Below, piece by piece: positions 23,154-54,400 of a DNA stretch of 64,000 nucleotides (position 1 is the stretch's first letter; the number at the start of each line of letters is the position of its first letter). The notes below the pieces were generated by a model. It was not told the origin of the DNA. It did no database searches and saw only the letters and a program-made list of their open reading frames with translations. Location of the stretch: positions 157,501 to 221,500 of the forward strand of contig CM022674.1 of NCBI GenBank assembly GCA_012295275.1, given 5' to 3'. This DNA comes from Chrysomallon squamiferum (taxonomy: Eukaryota > Mollusca > Gastropoda > Neomphalida > Peltospiridae). A program made the translations under genes and the position numbers.

Positions 23154-25983
23154 TATTATAGTAGTAATAGTAGTAGGAGGATGAGGAGTAGCATATCTCA
23201 TAGTACATTTGTAAATGTCAGTGGCATTTTTTTTATCTCATAATATTATATGATCATTATATAAAACATTTATCATTTTTATGTATGCTATTAGTAATAC
23301 ATTGTTTTAAAAGTGAACAACACACACACACACACACATGCACACACATGCACTGACACAGACACACACACAAATGATTAGTTTAACATTTTTATAACTT
23401 CTAGATTTATATAAATCAGAATTTTCAGTCTTTTACTGATTTGAAAATCAGCGCAGTTTTGTATTACATTTGTCATGACTCATAATGATATTGTCAAAAT
23501 TATATAACTTTTATGAATAGTCTGATATCATTGTGACTAAAGCTCAATTTAAATAATGTAATGCTTAATTAAGTTTAGCAATAAGAGAGAAAAAATAACA
23601 GTAATTTTAAAAGGCAGCAAAAATAACTACATTTTTAAACAAATAAACAAAATAATGTTACCAAAAAAAGAAAAAAAAAGAAAAAGAAAACAAACTCCAA
23701 ATAAGAGAATTTATTTTCTGACTGTAGGATTACTTTGTTACTAAATATTTCTTTATATCATGTATCAGCAGGTAGTAATGGTGGTTATTAATTATTTATA
23801 TATTATATGAATAAAATAATATTTTAGGGTATTGCACAAGTTAATAACAGTACACAGTAATTAGGCTAAAACAGATTTTACTTTAAACAGTTTTAAGGTA
23901 TGCATGCATGTGTGTATGTATGTATATATGTTTGTATTTCTATACACACGCACACACAGAGTACACACAAACACACACAAAAATCTTGAAATGATTTATG
24001 AATGTCTATATATATATATATATATATACATATAACTTTGTATTATTTAATAATGTGTATGTGATTACAAATTATTAATTTGCAAACGTTTAAGATTAAG
24101 AGGCTTAATATCGATGACTGAATTCACAGTCACCACTCATCAGTCAGCTTGGCTGTCAGATCTGTTGAAGGAAGGAATAATATTTAACACATTTTTATCC
24201 TTCTTATTTATTTATTTATTTATTTAGTTTTTGCATATTATTTATTATTAAAAAAAAGAAAAGAAAGAAAAAAGTACATTATTACAGGAACCATTTATTC
24301 TTTAATTATCTGCAAATGTAAAATTAGAACTGTGTCTGCCTCTTTTGTGACTGAGTTCTGCCCTTTGAACTTAATAATTATATTTGTATTTTATTTTATT
24401 TTTATTTTTTGTCATCTTCTTAAAAAAAGAAAGAAAAAATAAAAATATATTTTTTAACCTTAAAACAACATTTATCCAAATGTCTTCATAGTAATGTCTA
24501 TGAAACTTTACTTGTAATGCCATTCACATTGTAGTTTGTGTGCATATACCCAATATTTGTTTTTAAAAGATTGTGTTGAAAGGTATTATAAAAATACCCA
24601 CACAGGTATGTTCTATCATTCTTTAATAACACATATACACAGAAATACACACACATGCCTACATACACACACAAACATGTACACCTTTATATAAAATATA
24701 AATGCACAAAAACATAGATAAACAAAAAGTTTTTATCTTGAATTTATAACTGATCAAAACAGTAGCAAGAGCATTCTACATTGTTGCATATATTTTCCTT
24801 GTCTGCACATGTCAAAATGCAGTATGGTTGTACTGTGATTAAAAACAATGCCTATATTTTGTATTATAATATGGATTTATGTCATTTGTACAGTATCATT
24901 GAATATCTGGTAATGAAGGGGATAAAGAAAAAGAGAAAAAGAGATTGATGAAAGATGGAAAGAAAGAATGTGTGTGTAATATATTATATATATTATATGC
25001 GTGTGTGTGTATGTGTGTGTATGTATGTATGTATGTATGTATGTATCGTAGGTATACAAATTTTATATATTTTAAAATCAATAATATCCAAACTCTGTGA
25101 TAGTCAGAATTTGTAGTTGTAGTCAATAGAACATTACACATACATCTCATTTTTTTACACATCATCATACATGCATAATTCTGGTTAGTTCAGGTGTCCT
25201 CACACATCTTATAGTTGTGTTGTAGGCTGCCTAAGTTGTAAGAATGCTGTCCAGGCACAAACTGCCAACTGTCACAGCTTAAACCCATGTTCCCAGCTTG
25301 TTCCCTGTTCTCAGTGTGTTTGCTTTGTGAAGTTAACTGCTGATTTTTGATCATGCTGAAACTCCAGTACACACAGCATTTTTGGCTGTTAGTCTGTATT
25401 TTTTTTCCTTCCATCCATTCTTCAATTAATTAGATGTAATGTGAGAAAATAAAAATAATAATAAATCAATAAACAACAACAACAACAACATATATTATAT
25501 TAATAATAAGATCACGAAACATTAAGAAGAGTTGATGCAGTGACCCTTCACTCCTCGCCCACCTACTTTTTACTGAGCTGCTCCATATTCATGATGTTTA
25601 CTACTGATTGTATTTATTTCTGGAGAAAACAAACATACAGTGAAACAGCTGGGATAACTGTGTAACTATCAGATATCAAGTAGCTACATCCTTGTGTGAT
25701 TTTAATTACTAACATGTATAGTAATATGAGAGCGAGAGAGAGAGAGAGAGAGAGAGAGAAAAAAAAGAGAGAGAGGGAGAGGGAGGGAGAGGCAGGCACA
25801 TATCCACTGGTATATATTTTAAGTTAATATTAAAAAGGAGAGGGGATTTAGACATAGTCAAATAGACAGATGGAGTGGGTGAAAAAAACAACTTCCCAAA
25901 ATATAATAAACATAGAGTGATAGAAAAATACGAAGGGAGAATGGCATGGTCATTATGCATGAACACGCACGTGCATGCGTGCT

Positions 25984-26051
<68 letters not shown>

Positions 26052-27653
26052 TATCTACTGATATCACACACACACAACTACTGAGTACTAGATTCCTGCA
26101 TTACTCTTAATGATTACCTACAGAATTGGATCAATAACACACAGTCTGGTTTTCTTATATACAAAACAATAATACATAAACAAGCAGTCAGTTATGTTTG
26201 TGTTTATGTGTGTATTTTAACATTATTGTTTTATATTCTATTACTTTCTCATCTATTTAGGTAATAAATTATTATTAACAGGTACTATTAATATGTATGT
26301 GATTATTATTATTACTGTTGTTGTTGTTGCTTTCTTAAACATTCTTTTTTCTCTTTTCCAGTTTTCATTGTTTTTCCATTTCTGTACTCAGTCTCCTCTT
26401 TTCCCTTTATCTTTTATTTTTCTCATTGTTTGTTCAAATCTCTTCTTTTTGTGTATTTCTCAATCTTTCTGTTGGTTATTATTTTACACACAGTCTGCTA
26501 ATTATTACTTTTTTCTGTCTTTCTCCCTCTATCTCTTTCTTTCTCATTGTGTGTATGTGTTTTTTCTTTCTGTCTATCTTTTGTTAGTATTTTACCTCTC
26601 TGTATTTCTGTTTTGATCTGTTTTTCTCTATTTCATTATCATTTCTAAAACAGCCTGTTACTGATTGTATCAATATTAGTACAGATATTCATTTCTTCCT
26701 TTATAATTTTTAAACATTTCTTACGTTTTTTCATGCTATAATCATACTCCTTGAGTTTTCTTTATTTCTGTCACTCTTTTTAATATTTTTCTTTTTTTCT
26801 TTCATTTTATTTATTTCTGCATTTGGCAGTACACATAACACTGATCAGAAGTATCTTCTCTCTAGGGAGTTAACAAAAATAAAATGTTATTAAGTGGATA
26901 TAAGTGGTAATGTTTTTGGCTGTTTCAAAACAGTTATGAGAGAAAAAACTAAACAAAAAAACCGGTAGTGCAGTGGAATTTCTTGATGATGAAGGAAAGA
27001 TATTGATTAATGCTGGTAATGGTTTTGACAAGTTGTAGCAATGTTATGCAAATTGTGTTCTTGTTTTTCTTACTTATATATACTGTGTCAAACTGACCAG
27101 GATCCTTTTCTTTTCTGGTTATTAAGTCTGATCTTTTTCTTTTCTTTTTTCTTCAGTCTTTTGTCTATATATTTCCATAGTTTTGTTTTATTTATTTATT
27201 TTCTGTCACTGTCTTGTCTCTCTATTTCTTTCATTAACTGACTCTATTTAAAATTCTCAGACTAGTCTTCTTTCATTTTCCCTCTGTGAACACATAAAAC
27301 AGTGTCTAACTACTGTTCTGCGTCTCTGTTCCTGATTAAAATCCCAAATTATACTCTCTCATCCACTCTCCCCCCTCTTACTCTCCCTTATATTTCTCTG
27401 TTGCTTTTCTCATCTATAATGTTTTCTATTTTTACTTTAACATAATAATTGTGTTTGTCTACTTCATAAGATTCAGATTTATTTTCTCTTTTCACATTGA
27501 AATTTTAACAGAGATTTAATAATAACATAAGCCACCTCAACTAAATTAGGTTAATTGTGAATAAGCAGTCATTTGTAGTACAATACTATCAAATTATAAC
27601 ACACACTCTTTCTCTCTCTGTCTCTCTCTCTCTCTCACACACGCACACACACA

Positions 27654-27688
<35 letters not shown>

Positions 27689-27846
27689 CTGTATATAATA
27701 TACATTTTTTAACAAGCTGTTGCTTTACAGGTAATCTGAGTTTTATTAATATTCCTGAATGTATCATATTTCATGTTAGTTTTTGTTTTAAGTTTAATGA
27801 GTGGCTGGTTATTATTATTTATTTATTTTTATATTTGTGCTTTAGA

Positions 27847-27880
<34 letters not shown>

Positions 27881-28000
27881 TTATTCTTATTCTTATTCTT
27901 TTCATTTTTAGTAACTTTCTCACTCTTTTATAAGATCTGAATAATTGAGTGATTAACAATGTTACTGATATCTTGCATAAATGTGCTTACATATCTGACT
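22641..28000. other. Region between EMC1 and TNK2, simple-repeat-rich, no gene seen
   Basis: Contains (TTA)n at about 23117-23152, CA and TA runs near 23321-23372 and 24009-24030, (GTAT)n near 25020-25046, (GA)n near 25730-25790, (CA)n at 25986-26049, pyrimidine-rich DNA at 26340-26640 and 27070-27420, and (CT)n/(CA)n at 27607-27687. Open frames here are low-complexity shadows of these repeats. It could be a large first intron of TNK2. Confidence 0.6.
25986..26049. repeat. (CA)n microsatellite
   Basis: About 32 uninterrupted CA dinucleotides. Confidence 0.97.
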
Positions 28001-28689
28001 GAAAGAGAAAGAGACTGAGAAAGAGAGAGAGAAACGGATTGACATAAAATGATATGTAAAAATAAATTATGACACATGTGCATACATAAACAGATACTTA
28101 AATTTTCACAACACATGCAGGCAAACATTTACATAAACAAACATATAAATGCACATTATGTACATACATTTATTTTTACCACATACATACACAAGTTCAC
28201 ACACAAAAACAAACTCATACTACTTCTTTTTCATTCACATCCTGAAATAATAAAGTGTTACAGCACATTTTGCATCAAATTTCTATTAATTTGTTTTAAT
28301 TACATATGTAACTGTAGATGAACACAACTTAACCCCATCAAGTGTAGATGACAGGCGCCCCAGGAGGAAGTCAGTGATTATTTGACTGACTCTCGTTAGG
28401 TACACAAAAGGTGAAGGAATGAAAACACATACACTGTGAAAAAGAGCGTTTGCTTTTTACATGATTTCTTTTGAAAAGTGAAAGGGCTGTCAATAGTCAA
28501 GTGTAAGAAAATGACAAGATAAAATAAAATGTATACAGACAGCTTAGATTTGCTTCTGATGCACGTGTGTATGTATGTGTGTATGTATATATTTCTGTAT
28601 ATATATATATATATATATAGGTATATGTGTGAATATGTGTGCGTGTGTGTTTATGTTTATATATATTTAAAAAGGCATGTAGCACATCA

Positions 28690-28734
<45 letters not shown>

Positions 28735-30030
28735 ATATAAGTATGTATGTGTGTCTATATATATTTATAAAAGTATATAGTATATATTATTTTTTATATA
28801 TATGTATGTATGTAATATGTGTATGTGTGTATATATATATCTATATTTATCTAAATATGCATATATGTATAAATTGTATATGTGTTTGCCTTTCTGTATG
28901 TATTCATTGTGCATTTGTATGCCAACAACTGGTATATTAATATATCGAGATATAACTTGGCAGTTATCTGAAATTTTGTTCCTTACATCATTATTTGAAA
29001 ATATGTGTAAAACCAATTTTATACTATTAAACAGACACTGTGAACACAAATAATTTGAAAATTAAAAATAGATTATGTATATAAGAATAATATGATTATT
29101 AAAAATAGATTATATATATAAGAATAATATGAAAATTAAAAATAGATACAGCTGTATATCAGCTATGTGAAAATTAAAAATAGATACAACTGTATATCAG
29201 CTATGTGAAAATTAAAAATAGATTAAGAGTATATAAATAACATGAAAATTAAAAATAGATGCAAGTGTCTATGAACAATGAGAAAATTAAATATAGATAA
29301 AGAAGACATGAATAATTTGAAAGTTAAAAATAAATGCAAGGGTGTACAAATATTTTTCATTTTAAATTAAATATGTAAAGTTTTAATTTAAATAAACTGG
29401 CAGGTTTGTGTAGGGAGGGAGTGGGGTGAAGCTGATATTGACTCACATTTGTTCTTGTTGTGTTGAAATATTAACACAACCTGTCATCAGTGTGTTGTCA
29501 GTGAGGGCAGTGCCTGCACAAGTGACAGGGGGAGGTGTGTGTGTTTGGGGAGGTGGATGATTTCAGAGACAGATGATAACCATTTCAAAAAAGCTCTGAA
29601 CTTCTTTTGTTGGGAATATGAATGCATTTCTTTCTCATTTTGTCTTTTGTTTTCTCTTTCTTTTGCTTTCTTTTTCTTTCTTTTTCTTTCACTTTCTCTT
29701 TATTTCATTCTCTATTTCATTCATTTTTTGTCTGTCTCTTGTTCTCTGTCAGTATTTCCATCTTTCACTTCCTTCCCTTCCTCCATCTTTCTTTTTTCTC
29801 TATTTACATTAGACTTTTAATTTTTGTTTTTCTTGCCTGTTAAAATCAACCAATCCACATTTCTTGTTGTCTTACCCTGTGACAGAGACAACACAGCACT
29901 GTTTAGTATTTTATATGCAACACACCACAGTGGGGGGTAACAGTGGGGAAACTTCGTATTTGGTTAAGGCACGTCCATTGAGTTTTGAGACTGTTAGCTG
30001 TTGAGCCTCTGTCTAATTTCTTTTTCCTAC
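28001..30030. other. Region upstream of TNK2 with AT/GT repeats and an AATTAAAAATAGAT tandem
   Basis: Holds (TA)n runs near 28599-28620 and 28698-28731 within GTAT-rich sequence, and a degenerate tandem of roughly 40-bp units with AAAATTAAAAATAGAT at about 29055-29335. A more complex segment at about 28320-28410 ends in a donor-like CGTTAG|GTACAC and could be a non-coding exon. No protein-coding evidence. Confidence 0.5.
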
Positions 30031-30515
30031 AGTCGTAAGATGATCAGACAGTGGAGAAATTTATTTTGTTATTGTCATTACTTTTAAGATATTCAAACAC
30101 TGGAGAAACTTGTTATTGTCATTACTTTTAAGATATTCAAGCTCTGGAGAAATTTATTTTGTTATTATCATTACTTTTAAGATATTCAAACACTGGAGAA
30201 ACTTATTTTGTTATTGTCATTACTTTTAAAGATATTCAAACTCTGGAGAAATTTATTTTGTTATTGTCATTACTTTTAAGATATTCAAACTCTGGAGAAA
30301 TTTATTTTGTTATTATCATTACTTTTAAGATATTCAAGCTCTGGAGAAATTTATTTTGTTATTGTCATTACTTTTAAGATATTCAAACTCTGGAGAAATT
30401 TATTTTGTTATTGTCATTACTTTTAAGATATTCAAGCACTGGAGAAATTTATTTTGTTATTATCATTACTTTTAAGATATTCAAGCTCTGGAGAAATTTA
30501 TTTTGTTATTGACCT
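30030..30515. repeat. 49-bp tandem repeat, about 10 copies
   Basis: Units contain GGAGAAATTTATTTTGTTAT and TTTTAAGATATTCAA with a strict 49-bp period and few substitutions. It lies 2.2 kb upstream of the first TNK2 coding exon and has no visible splice site in the unit. Confidence 0.93.
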
Positions 30516-30689
30516 TACTCGTAAGATCTGTGTTCCGGTTGTGGAGAGAAATATATTTCTGTAGTCTCTGATTCTCCTTGCTGAAATTACTGGTACAGTG
30601 TGATTATCAGGTTTCAGTCAGCGGCTAACAGTTGAAGAGAGATGTCTGGATGTTTGTACTACGATTGGTAGAAATTGATTGATTTTTGT

Positions 30690-31215
30690 GAGAAGAATTT
30701 CTGCATGGAATATATCGTCTTCAAGACATGTTTGTGTCAGAAAATCTAGCAACATATTTTGTTAAAGAAGTGTAGATTTATTTGAGAACATTTCTTACAT
30801 TTTGTTCAACAGATGTAGATTTTTTGGGAGGAATTTCTTCATGGAATATTTTGTCTTCAAGACATTGGTTTGTGAAAATTTTATAACATTTTATTTAGTA
30901 AAATTGTATATTTTAAGTGAGGAATTTCCATAGTATATCCAAGAAATGTAGATTCTGGATTGAATTTGGTGAGGAATGTATTGTCTTCAAGATGTCATGT
31001 GAGATAAATCATATTGCATTTTAATTAAAATTTATTCTACAAATGAAGATTCAGGTTTGACCATTTTCTATGAGGAATATATATTCTTCAAGACTTCATA
31101 TGAGAAAAATCTAATTACAACATAAATAATTTTTTTTGAAGAATTTCTATGTATAATATATTGTCTTCAACTTTCAAGACATTTTTATGTGAGAAAAAAT
31201 CTAGTAGTTTAATTT
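30690..31215. repeat. Old, diverged tandem repeat of roughly 110-bp units
   Basis: The motif series GAGGAATTTCT..ATGG, AATATATTGTCTTCAAGAC and GTGAGAAAAATCTA recurs about five times with many substitutions and indels. It reads as an ancient array beside the young 49-bp array. Confidence 0.65.
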
Positions 31216-31700
31216 GATGAACAAAAGCAGATTTCTTTTTTGAAAAAGAATTAATGTTTAGAAACCATTTCATGTAAGAAAAACTATGTTACCTATTTTT
31301 AAAATACCAGTTTTGGTAGAAATATCTACATAACATTTTATTTGTTTATTATTATTATTATTATTATTATTTTTTATTATATATGAATAGAAACAAATTA
31401 TTTATATGTCAGTTGTATATCTTAATTCAGTTTGCATTGCTATTTTTTTTTTTATTTACATATAAAACTGACATTTCTAACCATTTGGGTTTATCTATAA
31501 AAGATTATGGTGGAAATGCATGGATCTGAATTCATGTGTATTTATAGCACATTAGTACAGTACATGTATGCTATTCCATGTTTGTAATACCTGTATTATA
31601 TTCATACAACAATAACATCAACAACAACAACAACAACAATTATAATTTAAAAAACCCCATATAACTAGATCAAAATAAATATATATAAATTAAATGCATT

Positions 31701-31731
<31 letters not shown>

Positions 31732-32740
31732 AGAAAAAAAACAAAGAATAATAAATAAATAAATAAATAAATAAACTTTGAAAAATAAACGAATCACTAA
31801 GAGGTAGGTGCATCTGTTTCAAAGTACTTAGATCATAAGCTCTTGGGAGATAAACATTTTAATCTTCTGTATATATAAAAACACACTGCATCTGAAAATA
31901 AACTGTAGTTTGAAATATACCATACCTACAGTTGTACGTCTGTACAGTACACGCTTTGTGTGGTTCGTGTTTATCTTATCTGTTGCCTTCATGCAGTTAT
32001 TTGAAGCATTTTACTTTCTATCAGGATTGGAATATATGAATATACACAGGAAAAAAAATTTTTCCTATAAACAATAGTTTCTTGTGTTTTTAATGGATTT
32101 TGAATATACAACTGAACATTTGAATTTGAAATGAGATATTAATGCAGAAATTTCTATGTTCTTTCTGCTTAAGACAATATTACAGATTAACAATGGAGTT
32201 TTTTTTACATATATACATTTAATTTGTAACTGAACCTGAATGTACAGTTTGGAGATTATATTTTACCAGTTTTATTTCCAAGAAACAAGTAAAAAGGAAG
32301 CAGAGAAAGTTTGCATATATTATAGAACTTTAAATTGAAACTTCATTAAATAAAACAGAGTGGGTTATTCTGTAATTTTCATTGTGGAAGATAAAAAGGG
32401 CAGAGCTTTCAAACTATTTTGGAGATTATAGTGTAAATTTCAAATATGATATATCTTTGAAAAAACAAAGAAGGAGAAAAAGAAAGATTTTGCTATTTGT
32501 ACAAATTTGATGACTTCATTTGTCTTTAAATAAGTATAATTCAATATTGTTGGAAAATATATAAAAATCAGAACACTGTTGATCATAAATTCAAGAATTT
32601 TTCATAAGTTGATAATAATAATAATAATAATAATAAAATAAATTCAATTAAAACATCTACAAATAGAAATATCTGAAATGGACATCTAAAAAACTGAATA
32701 AAACTGTTCATTCAGCTGTGAAATTACCAAATTTTGAAAA
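31216..32740 (+). other. AT-rich sequence upstream of the first TNK2 coding exon
   Basis: Contains a TTA run near 31347-31373, AAC triplets near 31617-31639, an A-rich tract near 31700-31780 and unique AT-rich DNA. An acceptor-like TTCATTCAG at 32707-32715 could begin the first coding exon, with 25 bases of 5' UTR before the ATG. Confidence 0.4.
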
Positions 32741-50529
<17,789 letters not shown>

Positions 50530-50556
<27 letters not shown>

Positions 50557-50800
50557 ATTTTTTTTTAGGGATTGTTTAGTGTGAATACAGTTAATTTTTT
50601 AGGGATTGTTTAGTGTGAATCCAATGTGTGAATTTTGAGGGATGGTTTAGTGTGAATGGATTGTGCAATCATTTTTTAACTTTTTTTTATTTTTTTTTTT
50701 TTTTATTGATGTTTTAGTCTGAATTTTGATTGATGCAAGGTGTGATTTTGAGGGATTTGTTAGTGTGAATAAAATAAAATGTGTGATTTTTGAATAGTGT
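50530..50800 (+). repeat. Short tandem repeat over the TNK2 stop codon and proximal 3' UTR
   Basis: The segment TGTGAATTTT..AGGGATTGTTTAGTGTGAAT recurs three to five times from just before TGA onward, with decreasing similarity. The stop codon lies inside the first unit. Confidence 0.75.
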
Positions 50801-51358
50801 TTTGTGAGAACCAACTGGTTTTTGATTGATTTTTGTTTGTTGTTGTTGTTGATGCTTCTGTTCTTTCTTTCTTAATTTCTTTCTCTTTTCTTTGTTACTC
50901 TGTATATTTGTTTAAAATGTATGTGTATGTTGAAATGGATGTGTGTGTGCATCTGTGTGTGTTTGTGTTTGTGTGTGTGTGTGTGTGTGTCATCCCTAGT
51001 TAAGCTTGTATAGTGTATTGATACATGATGTATGTATCTGTGTAGATATATTATTAAACACTATCTTTATCATAGTATAGATTGGTGTTTATTCATGTGG
51101 CAGAATGTTACACTAGTTTTGTACAAGTGCACATACATACGTAGAAACATCTTTTTATTATGTTATGCTATGTGTTGTATTTTAAAATCTGTCTTTCTCA
51201 GTCACAGCAATTAGAAAAAGTACCTCTCCAGGCTGTCAGAGTACCAGTGATACAATGATACAAACCACATTTTGTTTTTGTTAACATTGTTAACTGCAAT
51301 AATCATGTCTAATATTTATATATGTGTAGATCACGTTGTAATTAGTTGTATAGGTTTA

Positions 51359-51422
<64 letters not shown>

Positions 51423-51958
51423 TGGTGTGTGTGTGTGTGTGTGTGTGGTGTATATTTATATGTATAGAAGTGTATGACTGGGTTCGTATTTACTTTAATG
51501 TAATTTTTAGGCCATCTTTGTTGAAGAATTTTCACCCAGCCATATTGAATGATGCAGCCAGTAATTCAAGATGCCCTTAAAGTTGGACTGATTCTAAATT
51601 ATTTTTCTTTTCATTCTTGTTTGTATATTTAACTATGTATATATTTACATGACATCTAAATTGTTTAGTTAAAATGATGAAACATTTTCACTTTGTGATT
51701 GCTCTCTGTATAGATAAACACTGTATACTGCAATGTATTTGATTAGCTAGTACCTCATATAAACACTTTTAAGTGGTGATATTATGTGATTGATTCTGTT
51801 ATGATATTAGGGATATGCAAGTGGTTATGAAGGACAAAAGCTTTTTTTTTTAAATATGCAGTGATTTGTTATGGGACAAGGAGTGAAATTCATCAAAGTG
51901 CTGTACTGTTTTATTATAACTTTTAGTTTAACTTTTAATTACTTTTCTATTATTATTA

Positions 51959-52020
<62 letters not shown>

Positions 52021-52198
52021 TAGTCATTACAAAATAAGGTGCTTAAAAATTCTAGATAATGTTTTTTTTTCTATTTATTTATTTATAATTGTTATTACTA
52101 TTTATTATTTTTATTTTATTTTTATTTTTATTGTAGCCAGAGTATTAATTAGTAATTAACTGCATTAGATTATCTTATTATCAAAACTTAGATACCTG

Positions 52199-52236
<38 letters not shown>

Positions 52237-53217
52237 TTTTTTTTATTTATTTAGTTTTTTAGTTATTGAGAGATAACGACTTTTAATGTAGAACATCATT
52301 TCTTAAACTATTTCAGTGTCATTAACCCTTGAGTCCTTATCACAAAATTTATTTCCTTACATTTTTTGCAATCTTTATTTCTAATTTCATTCACATGCTT
52401 GAGAAGCAGTTTATATAATGTTCATCCATAACATTTAAAAAAATTTATGTTTATATTTTTTATTATATTTTATTATTTCTTATATATATAAAACTGCTGA
52501 GAAATTAACATCATTTACACTGATCTTTCAAGAAACTAAACTAAATAAATAAATAAAAAGACCAAAAACAAAGTATTAATAATAAAAATAAAAGTGAGAT
52601 CAGTTGAAAACAATAAATGTAATATGTCTTTGTAGTAAAGTAATTTCTTTTCTTTTTTTTAAATTTAAAAAAAATTAAATCAATAAATCAATAAAATTAA
52701 CACCAATTGAATAACAAAAGGTATATCCACAAACATGTCAAAAGAAGAAAAAAAAAAAAGAAGAAAAAAGGCTACTTTTTATGTTTCTTGTCACAGTGTG
52801 ACATAAAACTATAAAAACTAAAACATTTATTAGCAATTAACATATCATGTACATGTAAAACATTTAACGTTAGCCATATCATGGTGTTAACACTATTAGT
52901 GATCAGTGCCAGATTAAAAATGGGTTTTAGAGCTTTCAGCACAGGAACCTCCACAGATTAAATGAAAATATTCACTTTTCCTCTTGTAAATATTACTAGG
53001 GACCTTAGAGAACCTATAGCCCATCAGAAGACAAAATCACAATTTGGTATTTATTTTATTAGTTACACTGTGTAATCGAAAATAAATTTATTTATATTTC
53101 TGTGTGTGCGATGTATGTAGACTTTATGGTTTTCATTGTTATATGAAAATATTTGATATTTGTATTTAATTCTTCTTGTACTAGTTCAAGTAATGACAGA
53201 ATTAAAACTAAACTGGT

Positions 53218-53297
<80 letters not shown>

Positions 53298-54400
53298 TAT
53301 ATATATATTAGTGCATGTTTTTGTTTTACTTCTGTTTGGTATAAATAATTGTTAAAATTTATAATTATTATCATTGAAAAATTGATTTGTATGAAACATT
53401 ATAATGAAAATAATGCTTCCTTATTATTATTAATAATACTGTCATTATTAGTATTATTATTTTTAGTCTTGGCCATTATCAAATGCTACACATTTTTACA
53501 ATGTAACAAAGTAATAAAAATGAATAAAAAGTAAATAAGTATTCATTTAAATACATTATTAGTAACAACAGGTATTTAAATACATTTGCTCCCTGAATAA
53601 GAACTGTACTGGGCAGTTATTAAAAACTTGTGTCAAAAATTGTTGCCATTTATCATTTTTTTCTCTTTTACTGCTAAATGCAAATTTTGTTGTTAGCTTG
53701 TTTACTGTTTCAAGTTAAAGAAATTCCATTTTATATATTTTTTATTTTTTCAAAAATGTTTGTTTTCCATAACAGTGGGAGTTTCTGTAATTTGTATATA
53801 TTTATGATTAAGATTAATTCACAAAGAGTTAAATTTGTTGTTTGATGTTGGAAATGATGTTTTTCTCAAACAAAACTAATTATGTCTTTAGAAGCCTTAG
53901 AAAATTATTATTATTATTATTATTATTTGTAGCAGTGTAGTATTAGTAGTATGATTATTACTTCAGTATTCCTGCTACTGCTGTTACCATTATTATTATT
54001 ACTATTATTATTATTATTATTCCTACTACTACTAATATTATTAATATTATTATTATTGTTACAATTATTACTACTTTTAACCATGTTGTAAAAACATTTT
54101 GTTGTTGTTTTTCTTACCAGTATGCAATTTATTTTTAAAAAATGCACAATATTACATCCCTAACATAAAACACAGATCTGTTATATACAAAACAAATAAC
54201 ACTGTACATACTGCCTGTATTTGATGTTTATTTGTTAAAACTTATTCTATTGGCCACTGTTAATATTTGTCTTGACAAGTTGTGTCAGTGTTGTTTGTTA
54301 TTAAGTGAAACTGTCTTGTAACATAATTCATTACTGCTTATCATATTAAAACATTTATCTAATTATAATGTTCTTGTTTTTTTTTGTTTTATTTTAGCCT
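50557..54400 (+). other. Probable TNK2 3' UTR and downstream DNA
   Basis: AT-rich with (GT)n at 50972-50990 and 51362-51447, (TTA)n at 51960-52021 and 52201-52234, (TG)n at 53218-53297 and TTA triplets at 53907-54060. Many AATAAA/ATTAAA hexamers occur; ATTAAA near 54345 followed by a T/G-rich stretch is one candidate end. No open frame of note. Confidence 0.5.
53218..53297. repeat. (TG)n microsatellite
   Basis: About 40 TG dinucleotides, nearly perfect, followed by a short TA run. Confidence 0.96.

Noticed and set aside
28529-29053. Several 80-94-residue Tyr/Ile/Val-rich open frames
   Set aside because: They follow TA/GTAT simple repeats, lack splice-supported structure and show no recognisable domain.
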